Source: Trueperaceae bacterium (GTDB lineage Bacteria > Deinococcota > Deinococci > Deinococcales > Trueperaceae). From it: a stretch of DNA of 20,157 nucleotides. The position numbers and the translations under genes were made by a program. The notes beneath the pieces are model-generated. The model saw only the letters and a list, made by a program, of their open reading frames with translations. It made no database searches and was not told where the DNA came from. Shown here one piece after another: positions 14,375-20,157 of this stretch. The stretch is taken from NCBI GenBank assembly GCA_011390455.1, contig JAABSI010000053.1:1-20157 (forward strand), given 5' to 3'. Each line of letters starts with the position of its first letter. Position 1 is the stretch's first letter.

Positions 14375-15679
14375 CGCCAGCGCGTCCTCGCCGAACGCGG
14401 TGGTCAGCATCAGGCCGACCGGCAGACCGTCGTCGTCGGGGCCGATCGGCACCGTGGCCGCCGGCGTGCCCAGCAGGTTGCCGACCGTCGTGTTGCGCAG
14501 CACCGCCGCGTTGGCCGCCAAGTACGCCGCGACGTCGGCATCGAGCGGCGCGATCGCCGGCGGCGCGACGGCCACGGTGGGCGCGACCAACGCGTCGAAG
14601 GCCGCCGCGCGCTCGGCCACGGCGCACCGCAAGCGCTCGCGGGCGTACCCCAGCCGCACGTAGTCGCTCGACGGCCGTCCGGCCACCGCCCGGATGCGCG
14701 CCACCACCCGCGCGTCCATGGCCCCCTCGTGCGCCGCGAGCAGGTCCTCGTAGAGCGCCCAGGCCTCGTGGGCCGCGAAGCTGCCGTAGCGCCCGTAGAG
14801 CGCATCGAGCTCGGCGAGCTCCGGCAAGGGGTCGCGGACGACGCGCGCGCCGGCCGCCTCGAGCGTCGCCAACGCCTCCTCGAAGCGCGCCCGCACGCCG
14901 GTGTCGAGCCCCTCTTGCCAGACGGTCGGCGGCGCCCACAGGCGCGGGCGGGCCGGCGCCTCCGCGAGCGGAGCGACCGGCAGCGCCGCCATGGCGCGCC
15001 ACAGCACCCAGGCGTCGGCGGCGTCGCGCGCCAACGGCCCGAGGGTGTCGAGGGTGGTGGAGAGGGCGACGGCGCCGTCGACCGGGATCGCCCCGTCGCT
15101 CGTCTTGAGCCCGACCAGCCCGTTGAACGAGGCCGGGATCCGCACCGAACCGCCGGTGTCGCTCCCGACGCCCGCCGCGGCCCAGCCGCGCGCGACCGCC
15201 ACGGCCGTGCCGCTCGACGAACCGCCCGGGACGCGCGACGCGTCGACCGCGTTCCCGGGCGTCCCGGTGTGCGGGTTGAGCCCCAGCCCCGAGAAGGCGA
15301 GCTCGGTCATCGTCGACTTGCCGAGGAAGACCGCGCCGGCCGCGTCGAGGCGGGCGACCACGGGGGCGTCCTGCCCCGCGGGGGGGCCCCCGAAGAACGC
15401 GGGCGAGCCCGCGCCGGTGACGTCGCCCTCGGTGTCCAGCAGGTCCTTGACGACGATCGGCACGCCGTCGAGCGGTCCGCGCAGCCGCCCCTGGCGCCAG
15501 CGCCTGGACGCCGCCGCCGCCTGATGCCGCGCCCGCTCCGCGGTCACCAGGCGGAGGACGTCGCCGGGCTCGATCGCGGCGAGGTGGGCTTCGGTCGCGT
15601 CGAGCGGATCGAGGTCGCCGGCCCGGTACGCGCGGGCGAGGCCGAGGACGCCGAGGGTCGATGGGTCGGTGGGGGCCAT
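14336..15679 (-). CDS. Amidase-signature family hydrolase
   Basis: A 447-residue amidase-signature enzyme. The Ser-cisSer-Lys triad is complete: K78 in PIVVKDLLD, S154 in GGSSSGTAVA and nucleophile S178 in SDTGGSVRIPA, with the standard 24-residue gap between the serines. The rest of the domain (LGKSTMTELAFSGLGLNPH, NGLVGLKTSDG) fits the family well. Members hydrolyse varied amides, including the GatA subunit. GatA itself is unlikely because the C-terminal region differs and gatB/gatC are absent nearby. The substrate is unknown. The ATG at 15679 has TACGCT 5 nt upstream, suggesting leaderless initiation. The 3' end overlaps that of the convergent transporter. Confidence 0.9.
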   Translation of the reverse strand: MAPTDPSTLGVLGLARAYRAGDLDPLDATEAHLAAIEPGDVLRLVTAERARHQAAAASRRWRQGRLRGPLDGVPIVVKDLLDTEGDVTGAGSPAFFGGPPAGQDAPVVARLDAAGAVFLGKSTMTELAFSGLGLNPHTGTPGNAVDASRVPGGSSSGTAVAVARGWAAAGVGSDTGGSVRIPASFNGLVGLKTSDGAIPVDGAVALSTTLDTLGPLARDAADAWVLWRAMAALPVAPLAEAPARPRLWAPPTVWQEGLDTGVRARFEEALATLEAAGARVVRDPLPELAELDALYGRYGSFAAHEAWALYEDLLAAHEGAMDARVVARIRAVAGRPSSDYVRLGYARERLRCAVAERAAAFDALVAPTVAVAPPAIAPLDADVAAYLAANAAVLRNTTVGNLLGTPAATVPIGPDDDGLPVGLMLTTAFGEDALALSLAGWVERLRS

Positions 15680-15684
15680 GGGGC

Positions 15685-15690
15685 AGCGTA
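15685..15690 (-). promoter_or_regulatory. -10 hexamer TACGCT, probable leaderless promoter of the amidase gene
   Basis: On the minus strand TACGCT ends 5 nt before the ATG at 15679. No Shine-Dalgarno sequence fits between. The spacing is slightly shorter than at the other leaderless candidates. Confidence 0.45.
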
Positions 15691-15755
15691 CCTGGCGCGT
15701 CCTGCCCCCGTCCGGCCGGCGGACCGGGGGCCGCCGCCGCTCGGGGGCGGCGCGG

Positions 15756-15761
15756 TACACT
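15756..15761 (+). promoter_or_regulatory. -10 hexamer TACACT, leaderless promoter of the 94-residue protein gene
   Basis: TACACT ends 6 nt before the ATG at 15768, with the same GGTANNNT context seen before the asparaginase and proC genes. There is no Shine-Dalgarno sequence. The site supports this start over upstream in-frame ATG codons. Confidence 0.6.
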
Positions 15762-15767
15762 GCGGCG

Positions 15768-16052
15768 ATGCAACGCACCCGCGCCGAGCTCGAGGCCATG
15801 AGCCACGACGACCTCGTCCACCGCGTCTTGGAGCTCCAGGACCTGCTCCGCGAGGGGTTGGCGGTGCGCCGCACCCTGCACGCGGTCCTGAACGCCCTGC
15901 TCGCGGCCAAGGAGGCCGAGGTGGGGCGCTTCGCCGACGCCGACGAAGCCGCGCTCGACCTCGAGGAGCAGGAGCTCAAGCGCGCGTGGGCCGCCGCGCG
16001 GCACGCGGTGTCGAACCCACTGGGCGCCGCGAAGGCGCGTCAGGAAGCCTGA
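15768..16052 (+). CDS. Small charged helical protein of unknown function
   Basis: A 94-residue product beginning MQRTRAELEAMSHDDLVHRVLELQDLLREGLAVRR. It is almost wholly predicted helix, rich in Glu, Arg, Leu and Ala, with heptad-like leucines at about residues 17-50 that could form a coiled coil. It has no signal, membrane helix or cysteine. The ATG is set by the -10 hexamer 6 nt upstream. The SPFH-protein gene starts 50 nt downstream with its own Shine-Dalgarno sequence and possible -10, so the two may or may not share a transcript. I recognise no family. Codon use matches the neighbours, which supports a real gene. Confidence 0.7.
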   Translation: MQRTRAELEAMSHDDLVHRVLELQDLLREGLAVRRTLHAVLNALLAAKEAEVGRFADADEAALDLEEQELKRAWAAARHAVSNPLGAAKARQEA

Positions 16053-16078
16053 TCTCGGTCCTTAGGGCTCCGCCGTCC

Positions 16079-16096
16079 TACACTCGGGGGCGGAGG
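16079..16096 (+). promoter_or_regulatory. -10 TACACT and Shine-Dalgarno GGAGG before the SPFH gene
   Basis: TACACT (16079-16084) lies 17 nt before the GTG at 16102, and GGAGG (16092-16096) lies 5 nt before it. The hexamer is bracketed by inverted arms CTCCGCC (16068-16074) and GGCGGAG (16089-16095), which could be an operator or a coincidence of GC-rich sequence. Confidence 0.45.
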
Positions 16097-16101
16097 TCTA
16101 C

Positions 16102-17037
16102 GTGAACATCGTTCTGCTCATCGGAATCGCCCTCGCCGTCCTCGGCGTCGGCCTCATCACCCAAGGGCGCCAGCTCGGTCGCCCAGGCGCCGGTCGCGCC
16201 GGGTTCGCGGCCATCGTCGCCGGCGCCGCGGTCGCCTTCCTCTCCTTCGCCTTCGTGGTGATCCCCGCCGGCAACGTCGGCGTGGTCTTCAACGTCTTCG
16301 GCGGCGTCCAAGACGACGAGCTGGGCGAGGGTTTCCACATCGTCCTGCCCGTGCTCCAGCAGGTGACCGTCTACGACGTCCGCCAGCAGGAGCTGACGCT
16401 CGCCACCACGACCGGGGACCAGATCAACGCGCGCTCCTCGGAGGGCCTCGACATCGGCGTCGACGTCACCGTCCTCTATCAGGTCGCGTCCAGCGAGGCC
16501 GCCCGGCTCCACCAGGACATCGGCCCCTCGTACGTGAACATCCGGTTGCGGCCGCAGGTCCGCACCGCGGTGCGCGACGGCATCGCCGAGTACGACGCCG
16601 CCAACCTGATCAGCAGCCAGCGCATGGAGCTGCAGCGCAACATCGAGACCGCGCTCTCGGAGAGCCTCGAGCGGGACAACCTGCTCATCCTGGGCGTGCT
16701 CCTGCGCGACGTCCGCATCCCGACGCTCATCACGGACGCGATCGAGGAGAAGCAGGCGGCCGAGCAGCAGGTCGAGGTCGAGGAGAACCGGCGGCGGCAG
16801 TCCGAGATCTCGGCGCAGCGCCGGGTGATCGAGGCCGAAGGGGAGCGCGACGCGGCCATCGCGCGCGCCGAGGGCGAAGCGCAGGCCCTCGAGTTGCGGG
16901 CGGACGCGCTCCGCGGCAACCCCGACCTGATCCAGCTCGAGTTCGCGCAGCGCCTCGCGCCGACCGTGCAGACGATCATGCTGCCGACCGACGGCAACTT
17001 CCTGCTCGACGTGCGGCAACTGGCCGGCGGGAACTGA
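16102..17037 (+). CDS. SPFH/prohibitin-family membrane protein
   Basis: A 311-residue protein with two N-terminal hydrophobic segments (residues 1-20 and 34-55). An SPFH domain follows, from VVIPAGNVGVVFNVFGG through VPGEG-like ELGEGFHIVLPVLQQVTVYDVRQQEL to about residue 215. It includes VTVLYQV, YVNIRLRPQVRTAVRDGIAEYDA and LLRDVRIPTLI, which are typical of prohibitins. A charged coiled-coil segment (EEKQAAEQQVEVEENRRRQSE, then EAEGERDAAIARAEGEAQAL) spans about 213-265. Prohibitin-like proteins form large membrane rings that organise microdomains and modulate proteases such as FtsH. GTG at 16102 has GGAGG 5 nt upstream. No NfeD partner is adjacent. Confidence 0.92.
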   Translation: MNIVLLIGIALAVLGVGLITQGRQLGRPGAGRAGFAAIVAGAAVAFLSFAFVVIPAGNVGVVFNVFGGVQDDELGEGFHIVLPVLQQVTVYDVRQQELTLATTTGDQINARSSEGLDIGVDVTVLYQVASSEAARLHQDIGPSYVNIRLRPQVRTAVRDGIAEYDAANLISSQRMELQRNIETALSESLERDNLLILGVLLRDVRIPTLITDAIEEKQAAEQQVEVEENRRRQSEISAQRRVIEAEGERDAAIARAEGEAQALELRADALRGNPDLIQLEFAQRLAPTVQTIMLPTDGNFLLDVRQLAGGN

Positions 17038-17043
17038 GGACCA

Positions 17044-17077
17044 GCGCGGGTCGGGGCTCCGGTGCCCCGACCCGCGC
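17044..17077. terminator. Bidirectional hairpin between the SPFH and dipeptidase genes
   Basis: A perfect 14-bp stem (17044-17057 with 17064-17077) and a 6-nt loop TCCGGT, in the 46-nt gap between two convergent stop codons. There is no T-run, but the stem is very stable. It probably ends both transcripts. Confidence 0.7.
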
Positions 17078-17083
17078 CCCGTC

Positions 17084-18109
17084 TCAACCCTGCTGGACCC
17101 GCCGCAGCAGCGCCAACCAGTTGCGGTACGCGACCTTCTCGATCAGCGCATCGTCCCAACCGTGGGCGCGCAGCGCCTCGAGCAGGCGTGGCAGGCCCGC
17201 GGCGTCGCCGACGGGGGCGGGCATGGTCGCGCCGTCGAAGTCGGAGCCGAACCCGACCCGGTCCTCGCCCATCTTCGCCACCAGGTGGTCCAGGTGGCGC
17301 ACCATCGTCTCGAGCGGCGTGTCGGCCTCGCCCTTGCCGTCGGCGCGCAGGAACCCGACCGCGAAGTTGAGCCCCACCAGCCCGTCGCGCTCGGCGAGCG
17401 CGGCGAGCTGGTCGTCGGTCAGGTTGCGCGGGCTGGCCGAGATCGCGTGCACGTTGGAGTGGCTCGCGACGACCGGTCGCTCGCTGCGCCCCAAGAGCTC
17501 CCAGAACCCGGCGGCGTTGAGGTGCGAGACGTCGAGCACGATGCGCAGCCGGTCGCACGCATCGACCAACGCCCGCCCCGCGGCGGTCAGGCCGGGCCCG
17601 ACGTCGGGGGTGCCCGGGAAGGCGAACGGCACGCCGGTCGCGAAGGCGTTGGGGCGGCTCCAGACCGGCCCCAGGGAGCGCAGGCCGAGCGCGTGGAGCA
17701 CCTCGAGCACGTCGAGGTCGACGATCGCCTCCGCGCCCTCCAGGTGCGGCACCGCCGCGAGCACGCCGTCGGCGACCGCGCCCTCGACCTCGTCGGCCGT
17801 GGTGCACACCCGAAGGTGGCCCTCGGCCTCGATCCGCCGCAGCAGCGCGAACATGCGCAGCGTGGTGCGCAGCGCGTGCGCCCCCTCGACGGGCCCGAAC
17901 GGCGCGCGGTCGCCCGGCGTCGCCGCCGGGACGCCGCCCACGCCGTCGCGCGCCGGCGTGTACATCGCGAAGAGCCCGGCCGCCAATCCGCCCTCGCGGG
18001 CGCGGACGCGGTCGACGTGGCCGACCTCGAGCCGTGCGCCGAAGGCGCGATCGGGGTGCTCGAGCAGGACCAGCAGCGTGTCGTTGTGGCCATCGAAGAC
18101 GGGTTGCAT
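17084..18109 (-). CDS. Membrane dipeptidase family (peptidase M19)
   Basis: A 341-residue zinc hydrolase. Metal ligands fit the M19 pattern: H8 and D10 in DGHNDT, bridging E124 in HLEGAEAI, H196 in LDVSHLN and H217 in VASHSNVHA, with D290 in GFGSDFDGA. RNLTDDQL (229-236) is also conserved. Bacterial members cleave dipeptides, including some with a D-amino acid at the C-terminus. There is no signal peptide, so a cytoplasmic location is likely despite the family name. The ATG at 18109 has TAGGCT 7 nt upstream, suggesting a leaderless transcript separate from the DUF305 gene 71 nt upstream. Confidence 0.93.
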   Translation of the reverse strand: MQPVFDGHNDTLLVLLEHPDRAFGARLEVGHVDRVRAREGGLAAGLFAMYTPARDGVGGVPAATPGDRAPFGPVEGAHALRTTLRMFALLRRIEAEGHLRVCTTADEVEGAVADGVLAAVPHLEGAEAIVDLDVLEVLHALGLRSLGPVWSRPNAFATGVPFAFPGTPDVGPGLTAAGRALVDACDRLRIVLDVSHLNAAGFWELLGRSERPVVASHSNVHAISASPRNLTDDQLAALAERDGLVGLNFAVGFLRADGKGEADTPLETMVRHLDHLVAKMGEDRVGFGSDFDGATMPAPVGDAAGLPRLLEALRAHGWDDALIEKVAYRNWLALLRRVQQG

Positions 18110-18116
18110 GCCGGCC

Positions 18117-18122
18117 AGCCTA
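18117..18122 (-). promoter_or_regulatory. -10 hexamer TAGGCT, probable leaderless promoter of the M19 dipeptidase
   Basis: On the minus strand TAGGCT ends 7 nt before the ATG at 18109. There is no Shine-Dalgarno sequence and no clear -35 element. Confidence 0.5.
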
Positions 18123-18180
18123 CGCCGACCGTGCGGTCAGCGGGCCGCCGTGGCGGCTCCTCGCGGGCGGCTCGTGGCGC

Positions 18181-18642
18181 TCAGTCGCCTTCGAGATCGG
18201 CGATGTAGCCCTGCATCTCCTCGATCTCGGCGACCTGCGCCTCGATGATGCGGTCGGCGAGGTCGCGCACGCGGGGATCCTCGATCCGAGCGCGCTCGCT
18301 GGTCAGGATCGCGATCGAGTGGTGGGGGATCATCGCCTTCATCCACGCGACGTCTTCGATCGTCGACTGGCTGCGCACCAGCCACAGCGAGCCGGCGAAG
18401 ACGACGGCGCTCGTGGCGTAGATCGCGACGTTCGCCCGACGGCTCGGGTGCATGTGGAGCATGTAGGTGAGCATGACGACCGCCATCGCCGCGCCCATGA
18501 GCAGGGACATGTACGCCCGCATCTCGCTGAAGTAGACGTGGCCGAACACGTAGGTGTTGACGTAGGTGAGGCCGTACATCACCACCGTCGAGGTCGCGAT
18601 CATGGCACCGAACCGCAGGTAGGTCTTGGTGACGCTGTTCAT
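18181..18642 (-). CDS. DUF305 protein with three membrane helices
   Basis: A 153-residue protein. Three hydrophobic segments (about residues 10-32, 42-64 and 70-90) precede a short DUF305 domain containing VAWMKAMIPHHSIAILTSERARIEDPRVRDLADRII and a final QVAEIEEMQGYIADLE helix. H107 and H108 with nearby methionines are the conserved potential metal ligands. DUF305 proteins are ferritin-like helical bundles, often linked to copper or other metals, but their role is unsettled. The ATG at 18642 is supported by AAGGAG, complement of 18648-18653, 5 nt upstream. It is divergent from the YihY gene across a 253-nt gap. Confidence 0.87.
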   Translation of the reverse strand: MNSVTKTYLRFGAMIATSTVVMYGLTYVNTYVFGHVYFSEMRAYMSLLMGAAMAVVMLTYMLHMHPSRRANVAIYATSAVVFAGSLWLVRSQSTIEDVAWMKAMIPHHSIAILTSERARIEDPRVRDLADRIIEAQVAEIEEMQGYIADLEGD

Positions 18643-18895
18643 CTGGACTCCTTCCGCTCGTGGCGCGCTGCGCGACGAGGGGCGTGGCGACGCGGGGTCG
18701 CGGGCCGTGCGGCGCCGCTTCCGAAGGGTCGATCGGTCTAGGTCGATGGTACGGGAGGCGTCGGCCGAACGAAGGACGGATGCACAGGCACCCTCGATCC
18801 GCCGTTCGGCAGGTACCGTGGAAGCGAACGGCGGCTCAGGAGCGCGCTGGCTGGGTGGGGTGGGCGGCCGCCGTGGCCGCTCGCGAAGGACGGCG
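18643..18895. other. Divergent intergenic region, 253 nt, no gene seen
   Basis: This gap separates the DUF305 gene (minus) and the YihY gene (plus). It holds the DUF305 Shine-Dalgarno sequence and a direct repeat GGTCGAT (18727-18733 and 18741-18747). TACCGT (18814-18819) is a weak plus-strand -10 candidate and TACCAT (complement of 18746-18751) a weak minus-strand one. Neither has a -35 element. I see no convincing RNA gene. Confidence 0.4.
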
Positions 18896-19795
18896 ATGAT
18901 GCAGCTACTGAAACAGACGTTCGGTGCGTGGAAGCGCGACAACGTCGGCGTGCTCGCGGCGGCGCTGGCCTACTACGCCGTCTTCTCGCTGGCCCCGATG
19001 CTCATCATCGTCATCGCGGTGCTGACCTTCTTCGGCCGCGGCGACGCGCAGATGGCGATCATGGAGCAGGTCCAGGCGGTGGCGGGGCAGGACGCGGCGC
19101 AGCTGGTGCGCACCATGATCGAACAGCGGCAAGCCATGGGCGGCAACGTCCTGGCGACGGTCGTGGGTCTGGTGCTGGTGCTGGTCGGCTCCACCGGCGT
19201 GGTGGTGCAGCTGCAGAACGCGCTCAACCTCATCTGGAACGTGAAGGTGGACCCGGAGCGTGCCGGCCTGCGCCGCACGCTCCGGGTCCGGGTCAAATCG
19301 CTGCTCCTGATCCTCGGCGCGGGCTTGCTGTTGGTCGTGGCGCTCGTGGGTACCGCCGTCCTGCGCTTCGTGGCGACCGTGGCGCAGGAGCAAGTGCCCC
19401 AGACGAGCGTGGTGTTGGAGCTGCTGGACCCGTTGATCCTGATCGCCGTGTCCGGCCTCGCCTTCGCCTTGGTCTTCAAGTTCCTGCCCAACGTCCGCAT
19501 CCCGTGGCGCACGGTCGCGGTCGGGGGTCTGGTCACGGCCGTCGTGTTCGTGTTCGGGAACTGGCTGCTGAGCCTGTACCTGTCGCAAGGGGCCGTGGCC
19601 GGCGCCTACGGGGCCGCGGGCGCCCTCGTCGCGATCCTGCTGTGGGTGTACGTGTCGGCGCAGATCCTGCTGCTCGGTGCGGAGTTCACCAAGGTCTACG
19701 CGCGGCGCCGCGGCGACCCGATCGTCCCGGACGCGCAAGCGGTGCCGCGCGGGGGCTCGGGCGCAGGCGAACGAACGAACCGGAGCGAACCCTAG
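18896..19795 (+). CDS. YihY/BrkB-family inner membrane protein
   Basis: A 299-residue polytopic protein of the family once called ribonuclease BN and now regarded as membrane proteins of unknown or transport function. The first conserved block is DNVGVLAAALAYYAVFSLAPM (residues 15-35). About six helices follow, with GSTGVVVQLQNALNLIWNV in the middle, FKFLPNVRIPWRTVAVGG later, and LLWVYVSAQILLLGAEFTKVYARR near the end. The tail is short and polar. ATG at 18896 is used, with GAAGGA upstream; the adjacent in-frame ATG at 18899 is equally possible. The TAG stop lies in the centre of a perfect palindrome that may end transcription. Confidence 0.92.
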   Translation: MMQLLKQTFGAWKRDNVGVLAAALAYYAVFSLAPMLIIVIAVLTFFGRGDAQMAIMEQVQAVAGQDAAQLVRTMIEQRQAMGGNVLATVVGLVLVLVGSTGVVVQLQNALNLIWNVKVDPERAGLRRTLRVRVKSLLLILGAGLLLVVALVGTAVLRFVATVAQEQVPQTSVVLELLDPLILIAVSGLAFALVFKFLPNVRIPWRTVAVGGLVTAVVFVFGNWLLSLYLSQGAVAGAYGAAGALVAILLWVYVSAQILLLGAEFTKVYARRRGDPIVPDAQAVPRGGSGAGERTNRSEP

Positions 19796-19827
19796 GGTTC
19801 GCTCCGGTTCCGATCTCCTGAGAGATC
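19777..19827 (+). terminator. 34-nt perfect palindrome covering the stop codon, followed by a second small hairpin
   Basis: 17-nt arms (19777-19793 and 19794-19810) form a perfect palindrome that contains the last codons and TAG of the YihY gene. A second inverted repeat, GATCTC (19812-19817) and GAGATC (19822-19827), follows at once. Together they look like a tandem terminator. No T-run is present. Confidence 0.6.
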
Positions 19828-19849
19828 CCTTGGCTCGGCGGGTAGTGTC

Positions 19850-19957
19850 TGACCTCACGACATAGGAAACCCATCTCTCAAGACATCGGCAACGCACACA
19901 GCCGCATGTCTCAAGACATCGGCAACTCGAACTGGCATGTCTCAAGACATCGGAAAC
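19850..19957 (+). repeat. Three near-identical 21-nt repeats plus one diverged copy at the IS end
   Basis: Copies at 19873-19893, 19906-19926 and 19937-19957 share the core CTCAAGACATCGG followed by CAAC or AAAC. A diverged copy, CTCACGACATAGGAAAC, lies at 19854-19870. Two copies contain the palindrome TGTCTCAAGACA. They probably bind the transposase and may also regulate its gene. Start-to-start distances are 23, 33 and 31 nt. Confidence 0.8.
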
Positions 19958-19980
19958 CACGACCTGCTTGACTTGCCGGC

Positions 19981-20157
19981 GTGTCCAAAGCCCAGCTCGT
20001 GATCACCGCCGTCGTGCTCGAAGGACGCACCCAAACCGACGTCGCACGCGACTACGGCGTCTCCAAGAGCTGGGTCAGCAAACTCGTCGCCCGCTACCGG
20101 CAGTGCGGCGAAGCCGCCTTCACGCCCCGCTCCCGACGACCCAACAACTCCCCGCAG
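19981..20157 (+). CDS. IS481-family transposase, N-terminal helix-turn-helix region (3' end outside window)
   Basis: 59 codons are visible, starting at GTG: VSKAQLVITAVVLEGRTQTD, then VARDYGVSKSWVSKLVARYR, then CGEAAFTPRSRRP. This is the N-terminal helix-turn-helix of IS481-type (integrase-core) transposases, which recognise the element ends. The DDE catalytic domain would lie beyond the window. The GTG is the natural family start (VSK...), but no good Shine-Dalgarno sequence precedes it. Whether the gene is intact cannot be told. Confidence 0.88.
   Translation, partial: MSKAQLVITAVVLEGRTQTDVARDYGVSKSWVSKLVARYRQCGEAAFTPRSRRPNNSPQ

Larger units (their letters stand above)
19846..20157 (+). 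mobile_element. Left end of an IS481-type insertion sequence (cut by window edge)
   Basis: A change of style occurs after the YihY terminators. Repeated short sites are followed by a helix-turn-helix transposase start running off the window. The TGT at 19846 (TGTCTGACCTCACGACATAG) is a plausible terminal repeat start, but the exact end cannot be fixed without the right terminus. The sequence is less GC-rich, with more A-containing codons than the chromosome. Confidence 0.7.

Noticed and set aside
13327..15108. GTG at 13327 with a well-placed Shine-Dalgarno-like sequence, opening a 593-codon plus-strand frame
   Set aside because: The protein is Arg/Pro low-complexity sequence and runs through both the transporter and amidase genes in the wrong frame. 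The Shine-Dalgarno-like sequence is better explained by the leader structure.
14336..15679. GatA subunit of the tRNA amidotransferase
   Set aside because: The triad is shared by the whole amidase family, and no gatB or gatC lies nearby. The C-terminal half does not show the GatA pattern I know.
15691..15755. GC-rich imperfect inverted repeats between the amidase and 94-residue protein genes
   Set aside because: Arms are interrupted and composed almost only of G and C, as expected by chance at this base composition.
19850..19957. CRISPR-like repeat array
   Set aside because: Only three good copies and one diverged copy, with gaps of about 10-13 nt, far shorter than CRISPR spacers, no cas genes, and location at a transposase start.
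19968..19973. TTGACT as a -35 element for the IS transposase
   Set aside because: It lies only 7 nt before the GTG start, so transcription would begin inside the gene, and no matching -10 follows at the right distance.

Overview
The window is very GC-rich, densely coded bacterial chromosome. It holds about 21 intact protein genes, one broken gene at the left edge, one tRNA and the left end of an insertion sequence at the right edge. Almost every gene is ordinary housekeeping or metabolism. The closest guess for the host is a Deinococcota bacterium such as a Trueperaceae member. Protein style and the many leaderless starts (TANNNT hexamers only 5-7 nt before start codons) point that way. High-GC Actinobacteria also use leaderless mRNAs, so the placement is an inference.

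Layout, left to right. (1) 1-2051, plus strand: the tail of a GNAT acetyltransferase, argH, and an ArgA-like GNAT, coupled by 4-nt GTGA overlaps; this is an arginine-synthesis block. (2) 2060-3039, minus strand: two coupled PH-domain membrane protein paralogues. (3) 3112-6344, plus strand: type I asparaginase, methylmalonyl-CoA epimerase and a VanZ-like protein, overlapping each other. They are followed by proC, with its own leaderless promoter, and a coupled exported protein. (4) 6354-7643, minus strand: an atypical tRNA-guanine transglycosylase. (5) 7796-10170, plus strand: a secreted 3D-domain protein, a LolC/FtsX-type permease and recX. (6) 10257-10376: tRNA-Pro(CGG) with its promoter and a very strong terminator. 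(7) 10408-13219, minus strand: lutABC for L-lactate oxidation, fully coupled. (8) 13385-14374, plus strand: a VUT/YhhQ-type queuosine-precursor transporter with a structured leader, converging on an amidase-signature gene (14336-15679, minus). (9) 15768-17037, plus strand: a small unrecognised protein and an SPFH/prohibitin protein. (10) 17084-18642, minus strand: an M19 dipeptidase and a membrane DUF305 protein. (11) 18896-19795, plus strand: a YihY/BrkB membrane protein ending inside a perfect 34-nt palindrome. (12) 19846-20157: the left end of an IS481-type element with repeated TGTCTnnAGACA sites and the first 59 codons of its transposase.

Themes. Coupled genes join by GTGA stop/start overlaps. 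Most promoters appear to be bare or extended -10 hexamers without a recognisable -35. Several convergent gene pairs share hairpins that include the stop codons. The two modification-linked genes (tgt and the VUT transporter) suggest salvage of a queuosine precursor. The structured leader of the VUT gene is the best candidate here for an undescribed regulatory element. I found no defence system, CRISPR array, prophage or biosynthetic cluster. No stretch longer than about 260 nt lacks a gene.
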